Below are positions 40,565 to 48,002 of a stretch of DNA of 48,002 nt, piece after piece. The stretch comes from Pseudomonas avellanae BPIC 631 (lineage in GTDB: Bacteria > Pseudomonadota > Gammaproteobacteria > Pseudomonadales > Pseudomonadaceae), in NCBI RefSeq assembly GCF_000444135.1, contig NZ_ATDK01000254.1, forward strand, positions 1 to 48,002, written 5' to 3'. Position 1 is the stretch's first letter. Each line of letters starts with the position of its first letter. Both the position numbers and the translations under genes were made by a program. A model generated the notes under the pieces. The model saw only the letters and a list, made by a program, of their open reading frames with translations. It had not been told where the DNA came from and made no database searches.

Positions 40565-43054
40565 ATGACTGGATTAATGATCGATATCAGCGACCGGGAA
40601 GCGTTGCGACTGTCAGATGGCCGGTTCGCCTCGGTCTTCGCGCAATGCCCGGACGCCATGATCATAGCCAGCCTTATTGATGGGCACATCATGGATGCCA
40701 ATCAGGCATTTGTTGAACACACCGGACTCTCCATCGAAGAAGTCATTGGCAAAACACCCACCGAGCTGGACCTATGGGCGGTGCCGGGCATTGGCCCGAA
40801 AGTGCTGAAGCAGTTACAAACAGGCAACATCCATAATCTCGAGATCCCCTTCCGCCGCAAGAACGGGCAAACCTTTTCAGGGCTGATGTCCGCCCAGCCT
40901 TTCGAGCAAGGTTCTACGCCAGCAGTGCTGGTCATAGTGCGTGACATTACCCGGCTCAAACTGGCACAGCAGCAACTGCAACTTTCAGAGGAGAAATTCG
41001 CCAAAGCCTTTCATGCCACGCCTGACGGGCTCGCCATTACTCGCCAACAGGACGGCATGCTTCTGGAGGTCAACGAAGGGTTCTGCCGGATTACGGGATA
41101 CAGCGAACTGCACTGCCTTGAACATTCCACGTTCGACTTGGGCATCTGGGCTGATTTAAGCGAGCGCTCCAGACTTATCGAGCAGTTGAAGCAGCACGGC
41201 GTTGTGCATGGTTTCCGGGCACGACTTCGCAATGTCAACGGCAGCATCCGGGTATGCGAACTGTCTTCGCACCCGCTTCTCATCTCGGGTGACGCGTGCC
41301 TGCTGACGATTTCGCGGGACATAACCGAAAGCCAGTTGATGCAGGAAAAACTGCACCTGGCCGCCACCGTCTTCGAGAGCACCGCCGAGGGCGTGCTTAT
41401 CACCGACACTGACCAACGTATCAGCGCTGTAAACCGCGCGTTCACTGAAATTACCGGCTACAGCGAGAGCGAAGCCATAGGCCAGACACCTCGCCTGCTC
41501 GCCTCCGGCCAGCATGACAGCGCGTTCTACGCCTCAATGTGGCATCAACTGACAGCCGAAGGCCACTGGCAAGGCGAGATCAGCAACCGACGCAAGAACG
41601 GCGAGCTTTATCCGAGCTGGCTGACCGTCAGCGCCGTACGCAACAAAGAGAACCTTCTGACGCACTTTGTCGCGGTATTCGCAGACATCTCCAGCCTCAA
41701 ACACGCTCAGGCGCGTCTCGACTACCAGGCCCACCACGACCCGCTGACCGGCCTGCCCAATCGCACCCTGTTCGAGAGCCGCTTGCAGTCCGCCTTGCTG
41801 CACAGCGAAGAGTCCGGCAGCCTTGGCGCAGTGCTGTTTCTTGATCTGGATCGCTTCAAGCACATCAACGACAGCCTGGGCCATCCGATCGGCGATTTGC
41901 TGCTCAAGGGGATTGCTCACCGCCTCAAGGAAACCCTGCGCGACATCGACACTGTGGCGCGCCTCGGCGGTGACGAGTTCATCGTCCTGCTGCCCGGCCT
42001 GCTGCAGCCCAGCGATGCCAAAGCCATCGCCAACAAACTGCTGGCCTGCTTCAGTACGCCGTTTGAAGCCGGCGAGCACGAGCTGTACATAAGCCCCAGC
42101 ATCGGAAGCTGCGTGTTCCCCACCGACGGCACCGACGTGGCAACGCTGGTCAAAAATGCCGACGCCGCCATGTACCGCTCCAAGGCTCAGGGCCGCAATC
42201 GGGTTGAAAGTTACACCCGCGACCTGACCGAGCAGGCCAGCGAGCGCATTGCGCTTGAGCAGGAGCTGAGAAGAGCACTGGACCGCAACCAGTTGAGCCT
42301 GGCTTACCAGCCCAAGATCAGCATTCTGACCCACACGCTGGTCGGCGCAGAGGCGCTGATACGCTGGAGCCACACGACCTTTGGCGAAGTGCCGCCTGAA
42401 CACTTCATCCCCTTGGCAGAAGAAAACGGCATGATCCTGCAGATCGGCGAATGGGTGCTGGAACAGGCCTGCCGCCAAATGGGCGCATGGCGGAAAACCT
42501 GCACGCCATTCGGGCCGATGTCAGTCAACCTGGCCGGCGCCCAACTGCGCCAGCCCAATCTGGTCGAGCGCATCGAACATCTGCTCACCGACAACGGCCT
42601 GGTGCCTGATTGCCTGCAACTGGAGATCACTGAAAACTTCATCATGAGCCAGACACAGGATGCGCTGGCCGTGCTGCACAAGCTGAAGCAACTCGGCGTA
42701 CAACTGGCCATCGACGACTTTGGAACGGGCTATTCCTCACTGAGCTACCTCAAGCGCCTGCCACTGGACATCCTCAAGATCGACCAGTCCTTCATCCGCG
42801 GCCTGCCCGAAGACACCCACGACGCCGCCATCGTCCGCGCCATCATCGCACTGGGCCGCAGCATGCAACTGACCGTGATCGCCGAAGGCGTCGAGACCCG
42901 CGAACAGCAGCAATTCCTCAGCGAAGAAGGCTGCGAACAGATCCAGGGCTACATCATCAGCCTGCCCCTCCAGCCCGATGAATTCAGCGAGAGATTCCTT
43001 CTTACGAATCTTTCGGACGTTTCGGATAGCACAGCCGCGAAACCGCCGTTATAA
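40565..43054 (+). CDS. PAS-GGDEF-EAL cyclic-di-GMP signalling protein
   Basis: An 829-residue protein with three PAS domains (about 15-125, 135-255 and 260-385), a GGDEF domain with the intact RLGGDEF motif and an EAL domain starting GAEALIRW and ending in the VIAEGVET segment. Both catalytic motifs look active, so it can both make and break cyclic-di-GMP, with PAS signals tipping the balance. No signal peptide or membrane segment is evident. The chain begins MTGLMIDISDREAL, which resembles the tail of a PAS/PAC module rather than a natural N terminus; the homologue next to rpoD in P. aeruginosa (RmcA) is longer and membrane-anchored. The start is uncertain: ATG 40565 has only a weak site, and the frame reaches ATG 40463. 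Its stop codon lies within the tRNA promoter's -10. Confidence 0.88.
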   Translation: MTGLMIDISDREALRLSDGRFASVFAQCPDAMIIASLIDGHIMDANQAFVEHTGLSIEEVIGKTPTELDLWAVPGIGPKVLKQLQTGNIHNLEIPFRRKNGQTFSGLMSAQPFEQGSTPAVLVIVRDITRLKLAQQQLQLSEEKFAKAFHATPDGLAITRQQDGMLLEVNEGFCRITGYSELHCLEHSTFDLGIWADLSERSRLIEQLKQHGVVHGFRARLRNVNGSIRVCELSSHPLLISGDACLLTISRDITESQLMQEKLHLAATVFESTAEGVLITDTDQRISAVNRAFTEITGYSESEAIGQTPRLLASGQHDSAFYASMWHQLTAEGHWQGEISNRRKNGELYPSWLTVSAVRNKENLLTHFVAVFADISSLKHAQARLDYQAHHDPLTGLPNRTLFESRLQSALLHSEESGSLGAVLFLDLDRFKHINDSLGHPIGDLLLKGIAHRLKETLRDIDTVARLGGDEFIVLLPGLLQPSDAKAIANKLLACFSTPFEAGEHELYISPSIGSCVFPTDGTDVATLVKNADAAMYRSKAQGRNRVESYTRDLTEQASERIALEQELRRALDRNQLSLAYQPKISILTHTLVGAEALIRWSHTTFGEVPPEHFIPLAEENGMILQIGEWVLEQACRQMGAWRKTCTPFGPMSVNLAGAQLRQPNLVERIEHLLTDNGLVPDCLQLEITENFIMSQTQDALAVLHKLKQLGVQLAIDDFGTGYSSLSYLKRLPLDILKIDQSFIRGLPEDTHDAAIVRAIIALGRSMQLTVIAEGVETREQQQFLSEEGCEQIQGYIISLPLQPDEFSERFLLTNLSDVSDSTAAKPPL

Positions 43055-43055
43055 T
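43050..43055 (+). promoter_or_regulatory. -10 element of the tRNA-Ile2 gene
   Basis: A consensus TATAAT overlaps the stop codon of the GGDEF-EAL gene and lies 14 bp before the first base of the native tRNA. It should still drive transcription through the broken tRNA and into the intron-bearing copy. Confidence 0.6.
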
Positions 43056-43069
43056 CCGCAGCCTACTGA

Positions 43070-43126
43070 GGGCCCATAGCTCAGTTGGTTAGAGCAGAGG
43101 ACTCATAATCCTTTGGTCCACGGTTC
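43070..43126 (+). pseudogene. tRNA-Ile2(CAU), truncated in the T-loop by the mobile element
   Basis: The first 57 nt of a normal tRNA are intact: acceptor GGGCCCA, D-arm GCTC...GAGC, anticodon stem GAGGA/TCCTT with loop CTCATAA (anticodon CAT, 43104-43106), variable TGGTC and 5' T-stem CACGG. The T-loop begins TTC and then the sequence changes to TTATGTGG. The expected CCGTG, TGGGCCC and ACCA never follow. The CAT anticodon in a tRNA with an A discriminator and this acceptor is the isoleucine tRNA that gets lysidine at C34 and reads AUA. As it stands this copy cannot fold and is non-functional. The missing 20 nt should lie at the far junction of the element, outside the window. Confidence 0.88.
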
Positions 43127-43191
43127 TTATGTGGTATGGATCACAGTGTGGTATTTGAACTGTGGATTTGATAGCTTTACGCGGCAAATTC

Positions 43192-43513
43192 GGGCCTCTA
43201 GCTCATGTTGGTTAGAGCAGCGGACTTAACGGCTCAGAACCTCCCCCCTTCGCAGGGCACGGTGATGAGCAAATGGGTTGCCCTGGGATAAGTTGACTCT
43301 GTCCCTTGGTAGAATCGCTCAAATTCGGGGAAGCCTCTGCGTCAGCGTGGTAATCCCGAGCCAAGCCTTGAGATTTCAAGGAAGGTGTAGAGACTGTACG
43401 GGCGAGCCGAAAGGTAAGAGACAGTCCAGACCACGAACTCGAAAGAGGCAGTGAAAACTGAAGTGGTACGCATAATCCGTTGGTGCCCGGTTCGACTCCG
43501 GGGGGGCCCACCA
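43192..43513 (+). tRNA. tRNA-Ile2(CAU) interrupted by a group I intron, carried by the element
   Basis: Exon 1 is 43192-43226 and exon 2 is 43471-43513. Joined, they give a complete tRNA: acceptor GGGCCTC pairs with GGGGCCC (one G-U), D-stem GCTC/GAGC, anticodon stem GCGGA/TCCGT (one G-U), loop CTCATAA with anticodon CAT, T-stem CCCGG/CCGGG with loop TTCGACT, and an encoded ACCA end. The D-loop has one base more than in the native copy. Several arms differ from the native tRNA in both strands, so this is a diverged gene from another source, not a duplication of the target. It probably replaces the tRNA broken at 43126 and would be processed after intron removal. Confidence 0.85.
43227..43470 (+). 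ncRNA. Group I self-splicing intron (IC3-like) in tRNA-Ile2
   Basis: The 244-nt insert has a canonical core. P2 is CAGGGC/GCCCTG (43253-43258, 43280-43285). P4 is TCGGG/CCCGA (43325-43329, 43355-43359), P6 is CCTTG/CAAGG (43366-43370, 43377-43381) and P7 is GACTGT/ACAGTC (43392-43397, 43421-43426). P9 is closed by ACCAC/GTGGT and holds two GAAA tetraloop hairpins (43438-43447 and 43449-43460). The strings CAAATTCGG, CCGAGCCAAGC and GAAGGTGTAGAGACT match, as I recall them, the Azoarcus tRNA-Ile(CAU) intron. The last base is G (omega-G). The 5' splice site, after U33, is inferred from tRNA continuity; P1 is poorly defined (GG at 43231 can pair with CU, then an A-C mismatch). No homing endonuclease is encoded. 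Confidence 0.87.
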
Positions 43514-43517
43514 ATTC

Positions 43518-43546
43518 AAAAGCCGCATTCCATGAGTGCGGCTTTT
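43518..43546 (+). terminator. Intrinsic terminator after the intron-bearing tRNA
   Basis: AAAAGCCGCA (43518-43527) pairs perfectly with TGCGGCTTTT (43537-43546) around a 9-nt loop, five bases after the CCA end. It gives the tRNA a defined transcription unit. Confidence 0.88.
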
Positions 43547-44477
43547 CATTCAAAAATTCCCTTTCTATCCCACGCTCCCTAGGCTAGTGCTCGCTCATCG
43601 GTGAACGGCGCCATTAGGGCTGCGGTCAGTTCGCATCATTCTCGTCCGAGGCTGTTTTGGAGCGATCTCTTATCTAGTTGAGGTTCTTGCCTCAACGGCA
43701 TCCAGGCTCCCGGTTGTCGTCTCTACTCGGCTACGCCACATTTCGCCAAGCCCTCGCGGATAACGGGCGATTTGAGACTCTCACACCGCGATGTTTGCGA
43801 AAGCAACAGGAAGAATCTTGCATGGCGTAAATGTTTTAGGCGCGCGATCCTCCCACTGCATTGAAGGGTATGCGCGACGCGAGCTCCCTGATGGGATAGA
43901 CACCTCATCGCCGATACACTTCTCACAATCCTTCACCTGCCTAGAGTGCCCACGCCCAGGTACGTCCAAGCCCATATAAATACCAGAAACTTTTTCTCCG
44001 CTAATAGCAAGCGAAGCTAAGTCCTATCAAAACCACCCTTAATCTAAAAAGAATGATCACTGAGAACCGACTGCAGAGAATAAGATACACCTGCAACTTA
44101 TTGGAAGGGTCAAGACTTTCGCGCTGCGCTCGAACCTCTATTACTCCTGCAAGGAGACCGATTTCGTATCTGAAAGCCGAGTTAGTTGCGAGCAAAGAAA
44201 AAGCCGAATGTGAACTATCCTGCACAATCCAGACGCCATGAGAACTACGGCCCGGCAAGCTCTGGGATCTAAAGGCCGCGTCAATATGAGCGAAGCGTCA
44301 AGTTGCAATATACGTTATAATCGATCATACATACGATAAGTATTTGATTTATAACGATATTTCATATCCATACCGTTGATAATAATGAGCGAATTTCACC
44401 TGTGATAAATAGTCCTTGAAACTAATTGGCCCATGATTTAGCTTCAATAGAAATTATTCACGTCTGGAACGGTGGAA
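43547..44477. other. AT-richer leader region of the element without a clear gene
   Basis: This 930-bp stretch has no frame with a good start, ribosome-binding site and recognisable product; the longest frames (64-85 codons on either strand) overlap each other and look like chance. It holds a perfect 7-bp hairpin (GTTGAGG/CCTCAAC, 43677-43696) and a strongly AT-rich segment (44305-44400) with an inverted repeat directly upstream of the recombinase gene. Base composition drops well below that of the core genes from here on. Confidence 0.55.
44313..44356. repeat. Inverted repeat upstream of the recombinase gene
   Basis: CGTTATAA (44313-44320) and TTATAACG (44349-44356) are perfect complements 28 bp apart, in an AT-rich stretch containing further ATACG/CGATA words. 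It may bind a recombinase or regulator, or form part of the promoter of the recombinase operon. Confidence 0.4.
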
Positions 44478-45893
44478 ATGAAAAACTTCATTTTGGTCGA
44501 GGCTCCCCTGACGACCGAGGAAAACTATCTTCTGCTTCAGCTCGACCCATACTTGCCGGATGAGTGCAGGGAATTCAAACCGTTTTCCCACTACAGCCTA
44601 TGGCTAGCACGGAGGGGTTACGCTCCGAACACTGTGAAACTATACGCAGAGCACGTTGGCCGGTTTATTGACTATGTGTACGAAGCAGCACACACCCAAT
44701 TCCCGGTTGATGTCGAGCTCACGACTGAGACCATCATTTACAGCTACCAGGCTTACCTCCTATTCGGCAAAGGAGCCTCAAACCCCATTGCCAGCACGCT
44801 GGCTGAGAGCCTTAGAAAAGAGAAACTCACCAGCCATAACTCCCTCGCACAGACTGTCGAATCATCGATCTACTGGTTCCTCAAAGTGTTAGAGGCCAAG
44901 AACAACATTGCTCCCGACCAATTATTCAGCCCGTTCTATCTCAATCGTGCCGAATACCGAAGCCAATTGGAAGTTTCTGCCCACAAGGCCAAATCTTGGC
45001 TGGCTGCAGTCATCAGTGACTCACTCAAATCCGTCCTGCCAAAGGAAAAAAAAGGCAGACTATTTCCGCAGGCGAAGCGCAGGGACAGGAAGAACGACAA
45101 GCAGGGATTCAAGACTATCGCCTACCCCATTGAGCGATCCGTTGATTTGGTTAAGCAGGCGAAGCCAAGGAGGTCGAAAACTTTTTATCGAGATATGACT
45201 TGCTACGCCCTGCTCGCTGCGACCGGTGCTCGTACCAGCGAGGCGCTCCAGATCAGAATGCCCGACATCGATGCTGATACGTTTGCAGTCTTCCTTCGAG
45301 ACCCATTTGCCAGGAAGACCCCCGGCATTACTGAAAGCGAATATAAGCTTCTCTCATGGAAAGGCCGTGACACGGAGCTGACTTACATGATTGAACCATT
45401 CGCCAAGATCTTTTGGGAAAGTTTGGAAAAGTATTTGGCTCTGGAATACAACTCTAGCGTAGACCATGATTTTGTGTTTCAGAATTCTGACGCCAGGCCT
45501 TTTTTCGCTAGCGATAGAAGCAGCCGCGACAAAACCTTCAAGAAATACGCCCAGAGAGCAGGTTTGATGGACGTGTCTGGTATCAGTCCCCATTCACTTA
45601 GGCATATGTACGGAACGTACACCCTTAACTACATGCCAGTACCGGGCCAGAGCACTCCAGGCTTCCCACTTACATATGTGAAAATTCTCATGGGGCACTC
45701 CAGCGTCACCTCTACAATGAAGTATGCCAAACATGACACCGACATTATCGAGGCTTACTTGCAGCACGCAAACCAGTATGTAACTCAGCGGGGGGAGGAC
45801 TCCCTTAGAACAATCCGCGAAGAGTTTCATGCTCGTCAGTTAGAGCTATTGAGAGACGAAGCACAACGTATCAAAGGAACCACAAATGATTAA
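44478..45893 (+). CDS. gmtY: Tyrosine recombinase, GmtY-like
   Basis: A 471-residue integrase with a complete tyrosine-recombinase catalytic set: Arg252 in ATGARTSEALQ, a Lys in SWKGRD, HSLRH supplying His372 and Arg375, His407 in MGHSSVTS and the nucleophile Tyr416 in TMKYAKH. The N-terminal part has a core-binding-like domain (SLWLARRGYAPNTVKLYAEH). It resembles the recombinase GmtY of gamma-mobile-trio islands, and the gene after it resembles gmtZ; this naming is from memory of the families. I start at ATG 44478, with GGAA eight bases upstream; a GTG six bases earlier is also in frame. The stop overlaps the next gene by eight bases. It presumably integrated the element into tRNA-Ile2. Confidence 0.75.
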   Translation: MKNFILVEAPLTTEENYLLLQLDPYLPDECREFKPFSHYSLWLARRGYAPNTVKLYAEHVGRFIDYVYEAAHTQFPVDVELTTETIIYSYQAYLLFGKGASNPIASTLAESLRKEKLTSHNSLAQTVESSIYWFLKVLEAKNNIAPDQLFSPFYLNRAEYRSQLEVSAHKAKSWLAAVISDSLKSVLPKEKKGRLFPQAKRRDRKNDKQGFKTIAYPIERSVDLVKQAKPRRSKTFYRDMTCYALLAATGARTSEALQIRMPDIDADTFAVFLRDPFARKTPGITESEYKLLSWKGRDTELTYMIEPFAKIFWESLEKYLALEYNSSVDHDFVFQNSDARPFFASDRSSRDKTFKKYAQRAGLMDVSGISPHSLRHMYGTYTLNYMPVPGQSTPGFPLTYVKILMGHSSVTSTMKYAKHDTDIIEAYLQHANQYVTQRGEDSLRTIREEFHARQLELLRDEAQRIKGTTND

Positions 45894-47955
45894 TCTTACC
45901 AAGGACATTATCATCGTTCAATCGGGAGATGACCTGGCGAGATCAATCAAGTCAGCTATCACTAAGGCTAAGGAATGCATCTGCCGAGAGCTTTTCCAAG
46001 CTAAGCATGTACCTCCTAGCAAGGTTACAAGCTCGCCTCGCAACGAGTTCTATACCGCGTCTACCATGCGATTGTTCGATGGCCATCTCAGCACGGTAAA
46101 CGTCCCAGTATACGACGAAACTTGGGTACAGAATGCCTATACATGCTCAAAGAAAACACCCGAGCCTGAAATTGCAAAGGAAGTAATTCCAAAAGCCTCT
46201 CATAACTGGCTAACCAAAGCTTCGCTGGAAAGGCTGAGCAGAGACTGTGTGCTAATTCTTCACTTCCTCTGGCAGGAAAAAGCGGTACTTCTCCCGGTGG
46301 ACATGAAGAAACCTATCGTTGGCAACCCTAGAACTGGGAAAAACCATTTCGAGGTCGCAGCAGCTTATTATCCTGAAGTGCTAGCACTAGTTAGGTTGCC
46401 TTTTGTGTCTCACGTTTCTTACACAGGCATACCAGACATTACCCTCGTAATGAACCCCACTGCCGTGAGCAATTTCGAATGGAATGCGTGGAGGATGATT
46501 CGCTCCACAGACTGGCACCGGATCGAGGATATCGATCCTGTCGACATTTCGGCCTTGGTGGGTCACTTGGTTTCATCACGAAATGGTGGTGTGAGCTGGT
46601 TCAAGTACCCTATCGCCCCTGCCGCATTTTGGGGCTATATACAACGTCTGTATCCTGATCGCTGCAGGCAGGGCGACTTAGAGAGACCAATCAAGAATTC
46701 AAGTCATGCAAACAGAAAGGCTCTCATTTCTGGTGAGTTCGCATATCCTCCGGCGCACAAAATGGTGGTTGAAACATGGTTAAAGCACCAGGACAAATTC
46801 ATCAACCTGCTTAAGACTCGCGGGTTGAAAAAATATGGTGAGTATGCGAAGAGCTTTTCTATCCTCAATACATATTTGTTTAGCGAATTGTACGAATCGA
46901 CAAAAAAAGCTCCACCAGCTCCGAAGGATTTTACTCGTCGGCATATTGAAGGTGACGGATTCGAGGGCTTAATTTCTTATCTGCATCGGGGGAGGACGAA
47001 GGGAACAGTTAAGAACACCCTGTACAGAATAGACGCACTTTTTAATTACTTCGTAGTAAACTCCAACATCGACAACGACCTTAACGGGTTCATAAATCCG
47101 ATTTCCGACATTGACTACCCGGTAGTCAAAAGGAAAGCCGCATCCACCAAGCCGGCTTTCGGATCTGAACATTTCCCATACCTGCTGCAGTATTGCTATG
47201 CGATTGAATCCTTTTCAACATACCTTTCCGACAAAGTTTTTGAAGAGAAAGAAAGCTTGTATGATCCAAAATACAGGGCAGACATCGAAACAAAAAACTG
47301 GAACGATGCCCATAGGGTGGTACAAACTGAAAAACATGGCTACGTCCCACTAGTTTTTTATCGCAATCCTAATTTTGACACTTCGCAGCCAAAATCGGTA
47401 TCAAACTCGCCGATTATGTACGAAGCCCTACGCCTTCTCCCCAGAGTCCTATTTCCACATGTTGAGCGCAATGACGACTGGACTCACTATCCCCAGTTAA
47501 ACCATATTCGGCACAACATAGTTGCTCTGGAAACAGGCGTCCGAAGCTTACACATTCGTTGGCTGGATAAACGCACATATGATAAGCATATAGATCGGTC
47601 AAGGCCGCTGCCCCCACTGTGCAAGTTACATATCAACACAGATAAGGCCAACGGGCCATGGGATGCTACTGTTTCACGAAATGTCATTGAGGTGCTAGAT
47701 CGGCAGAAAAAGATGATACTGCAAATCGGCGACGCCTCAATGGAAAGTGCCGTATGGTATGACAATCACGAGGACAGCCCATTTGAAAAAGTCGTTAGCA
47801 TTTTCTCAAAAGGTGGCACCCCTGGAGTACTGGCTGCAGACTCGTATGCGAAATATTTCAGGAGACTCATTTACTCCTTCGACTTGTTCTGCAGATTCCA
47901 GCTAGTGTACTGTTTTCGAAATAAGTTACCCATAACCTGCAAGCTAAGCTATTGA
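45886..47955 (+). CDS. gmtZ: GmtZ-like integrase-related protein, probably truncated
   Basis: A 689-residue product whose start overlaps the recombinase gene by eight bases. The N-terminal half (residues 1-350) has no domain I can name. At about residues 550-575, ALETGVRSLHIRWLDKRTYD resembles the arginine box of a tyrosine recombinase. No HxxR or nucleophile-Tyr segment follows before the stop, so the catalytic C terminus seems missing. The final ~25 residues (VYCFRNKLPITCKLSY) look unlike the preceding chain, which suggests a frameshift, deletion or insertion near 47910. Related proteins as I recall them are several hundred residues longer. Only 47 bases of window remain after the stop and no third gene (gmtX) is visible. 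Confidence 0.55.
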   Translation: MINLTKDIIIVQSGDDLARSIKSAITKAKECICRELFQAKHVPPSKVTSSPRNEFYTASTMRLFDGHLSTVNVPVYDETWVQNAYTCSKKTPEPEIAKEVIPKASHNWLTKASLERLSRDCVLILHFLWQEKAVLLPVDMKKPIVGNPRTGKNHFEVAAAYYPEVLALVRLPFVSHVSYTGIPDITLVMNPTAVSNFEWNAWRMIRSTDWHRIEDIDPVDISALVGHLVSSRNGGVSWFKYPIAPAAFWGYIQRLYPDRCRQGDLERPIKNSSHANRKALISGEFAYPPAHKMVVETWLKHQDKFINLLKTRGLKKYGEYAKSFSILNTYLFSELYESTKKAPPAPKDFTRRHIEGDGFEGLISYLHRGRTKGTVKNTLYRIDALFNYFVVNSNIDNDLNGFINPISDIDYPVVKRKAASTKPAFGSEHFPYLLQYCYAIESFSTYLSDKVFEEKESLYDPKYRADIETKNWNDAHRVVQTEKHGYVPLVFYRNPNFDTSQPKSVSNSPIMYEALRLLPRVLFPHVERNDDWTHYPQLNHIRHNIVALETGVRSLHIRWLDKRTYDKHIDRSRPLPPLCKLHINTDKANGPWDATVSRNVIEVLDRQKKMILQIGDASMESAVWYDNHEDSPFEKVVSIFSKGGTPGVLAADSYAKYFRRLIYSFDLFCRFQLVYCFRNKLPITCKLSY

Positions 47956-48002
47956 TAAGATTTGAATTTTCCGTTAGTTGGTGGCTGATTTTTTCGAAAA
48001 CA

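Noticed and set aside
43192..43226. Second tRNA fragment as the direct-repeat (att) copy left by integration
   Set aside because: It starts at the 5' end of the tRNA and differs from the native copy in several stems with compensating changes, whereas an att repeat would be near-identical and cover the 3' end.
43192..43513. Second tRNA as a decayed pseudogene split by unrelated DNA
   Set aside because: Exact removal of the insert restores every stem and a normal anticodon loop, and the insert has a full group I core, which decay would not produce.
43781..43979. Two 62-64-codon frames on opposite strands in the element leader
   Set aside because: They overlap, lack ribosome-binding sites and match no family I know.

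Overview
The window is a stretch of chromosome from a Pseudomonas of the syringae group. This is inferred from the gene content and order (estA, trpE-gph-rpe, agt transport genes, murU/amgK, lptD-surA-pdxA-rsmA-apaGH-glpE, prkA-yeaH-spoVR, cca, folK/folB/plsY, tsaD/rpsU/dnaG/rpoD), the high-GC codon use and the Pseudomonas-type REP sequences. No database was searched.

Left edge (1-2400): a compact SOS-type control region with a leftward antiterminator-Q-like gene, a divergent S24/LexA-like repressor, two palindromic operators between them, a perfect LexA box in front of a DUF1654 gene, and a PrtN-type pyocin activator. In P. syringae the R-type tailocin (syringacin) lies between trpE and trpG, so this is probably the regulatory end of that cluster, with structural genes to the left of the window.

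Core (2464-43054): autotransporter esterase EstA; tryptophan and phosphoglycolate/pentose genes; a four-gene ABC importer with its two-component system, resembling the P. aeruginosa GABA/5-aminovalerate system agtABCD-agtSR; a DUF3530 protein; DjlA; the MurU/AmgK peptidoglycan-recycling pair; LptD and SurA for outer-membrane assembly, followed by pdxA, rsmA, apaG, apaH and glpE in a tight operon; the PrkA-YeaH-SpoVR stress triad; CCA-adding enzyme; folate genes; PlsY; the macromolecular-synthesis genes tsaD, rpsU, dnaG, rpoD; and a PAS-GGDEF-EAL protein. The yqeY gene expected between rpsU and dnaG is absent, and unrelated sequence lies there.

Right end (43070-48002): a mobile element has entered the tRNA-Ile2(CAU) gene next to rpoD. 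The native tRNA is cut in its T-loop after 57 nt. About 65 bp further on lies a second, diverged tRNA-Ile2(CAU) with complete stems, interrupted in the anticodon loop by a ~244-nt group I intron (P4, P6, P7 and P9 all visible, core closely resembling the Azoarcus tRNA-Ile intron). After about 0.9 kb of AT-richer DNA without a clear gene come two overlapping recombinase genes that resemble gmtY and gmtZ of gamma-mobile-trio islands, the second apparently truncated near the window edge. The attractive reading is that the element destroys an essential single-copy tRNA and supplies its own intron-bearing replacement.
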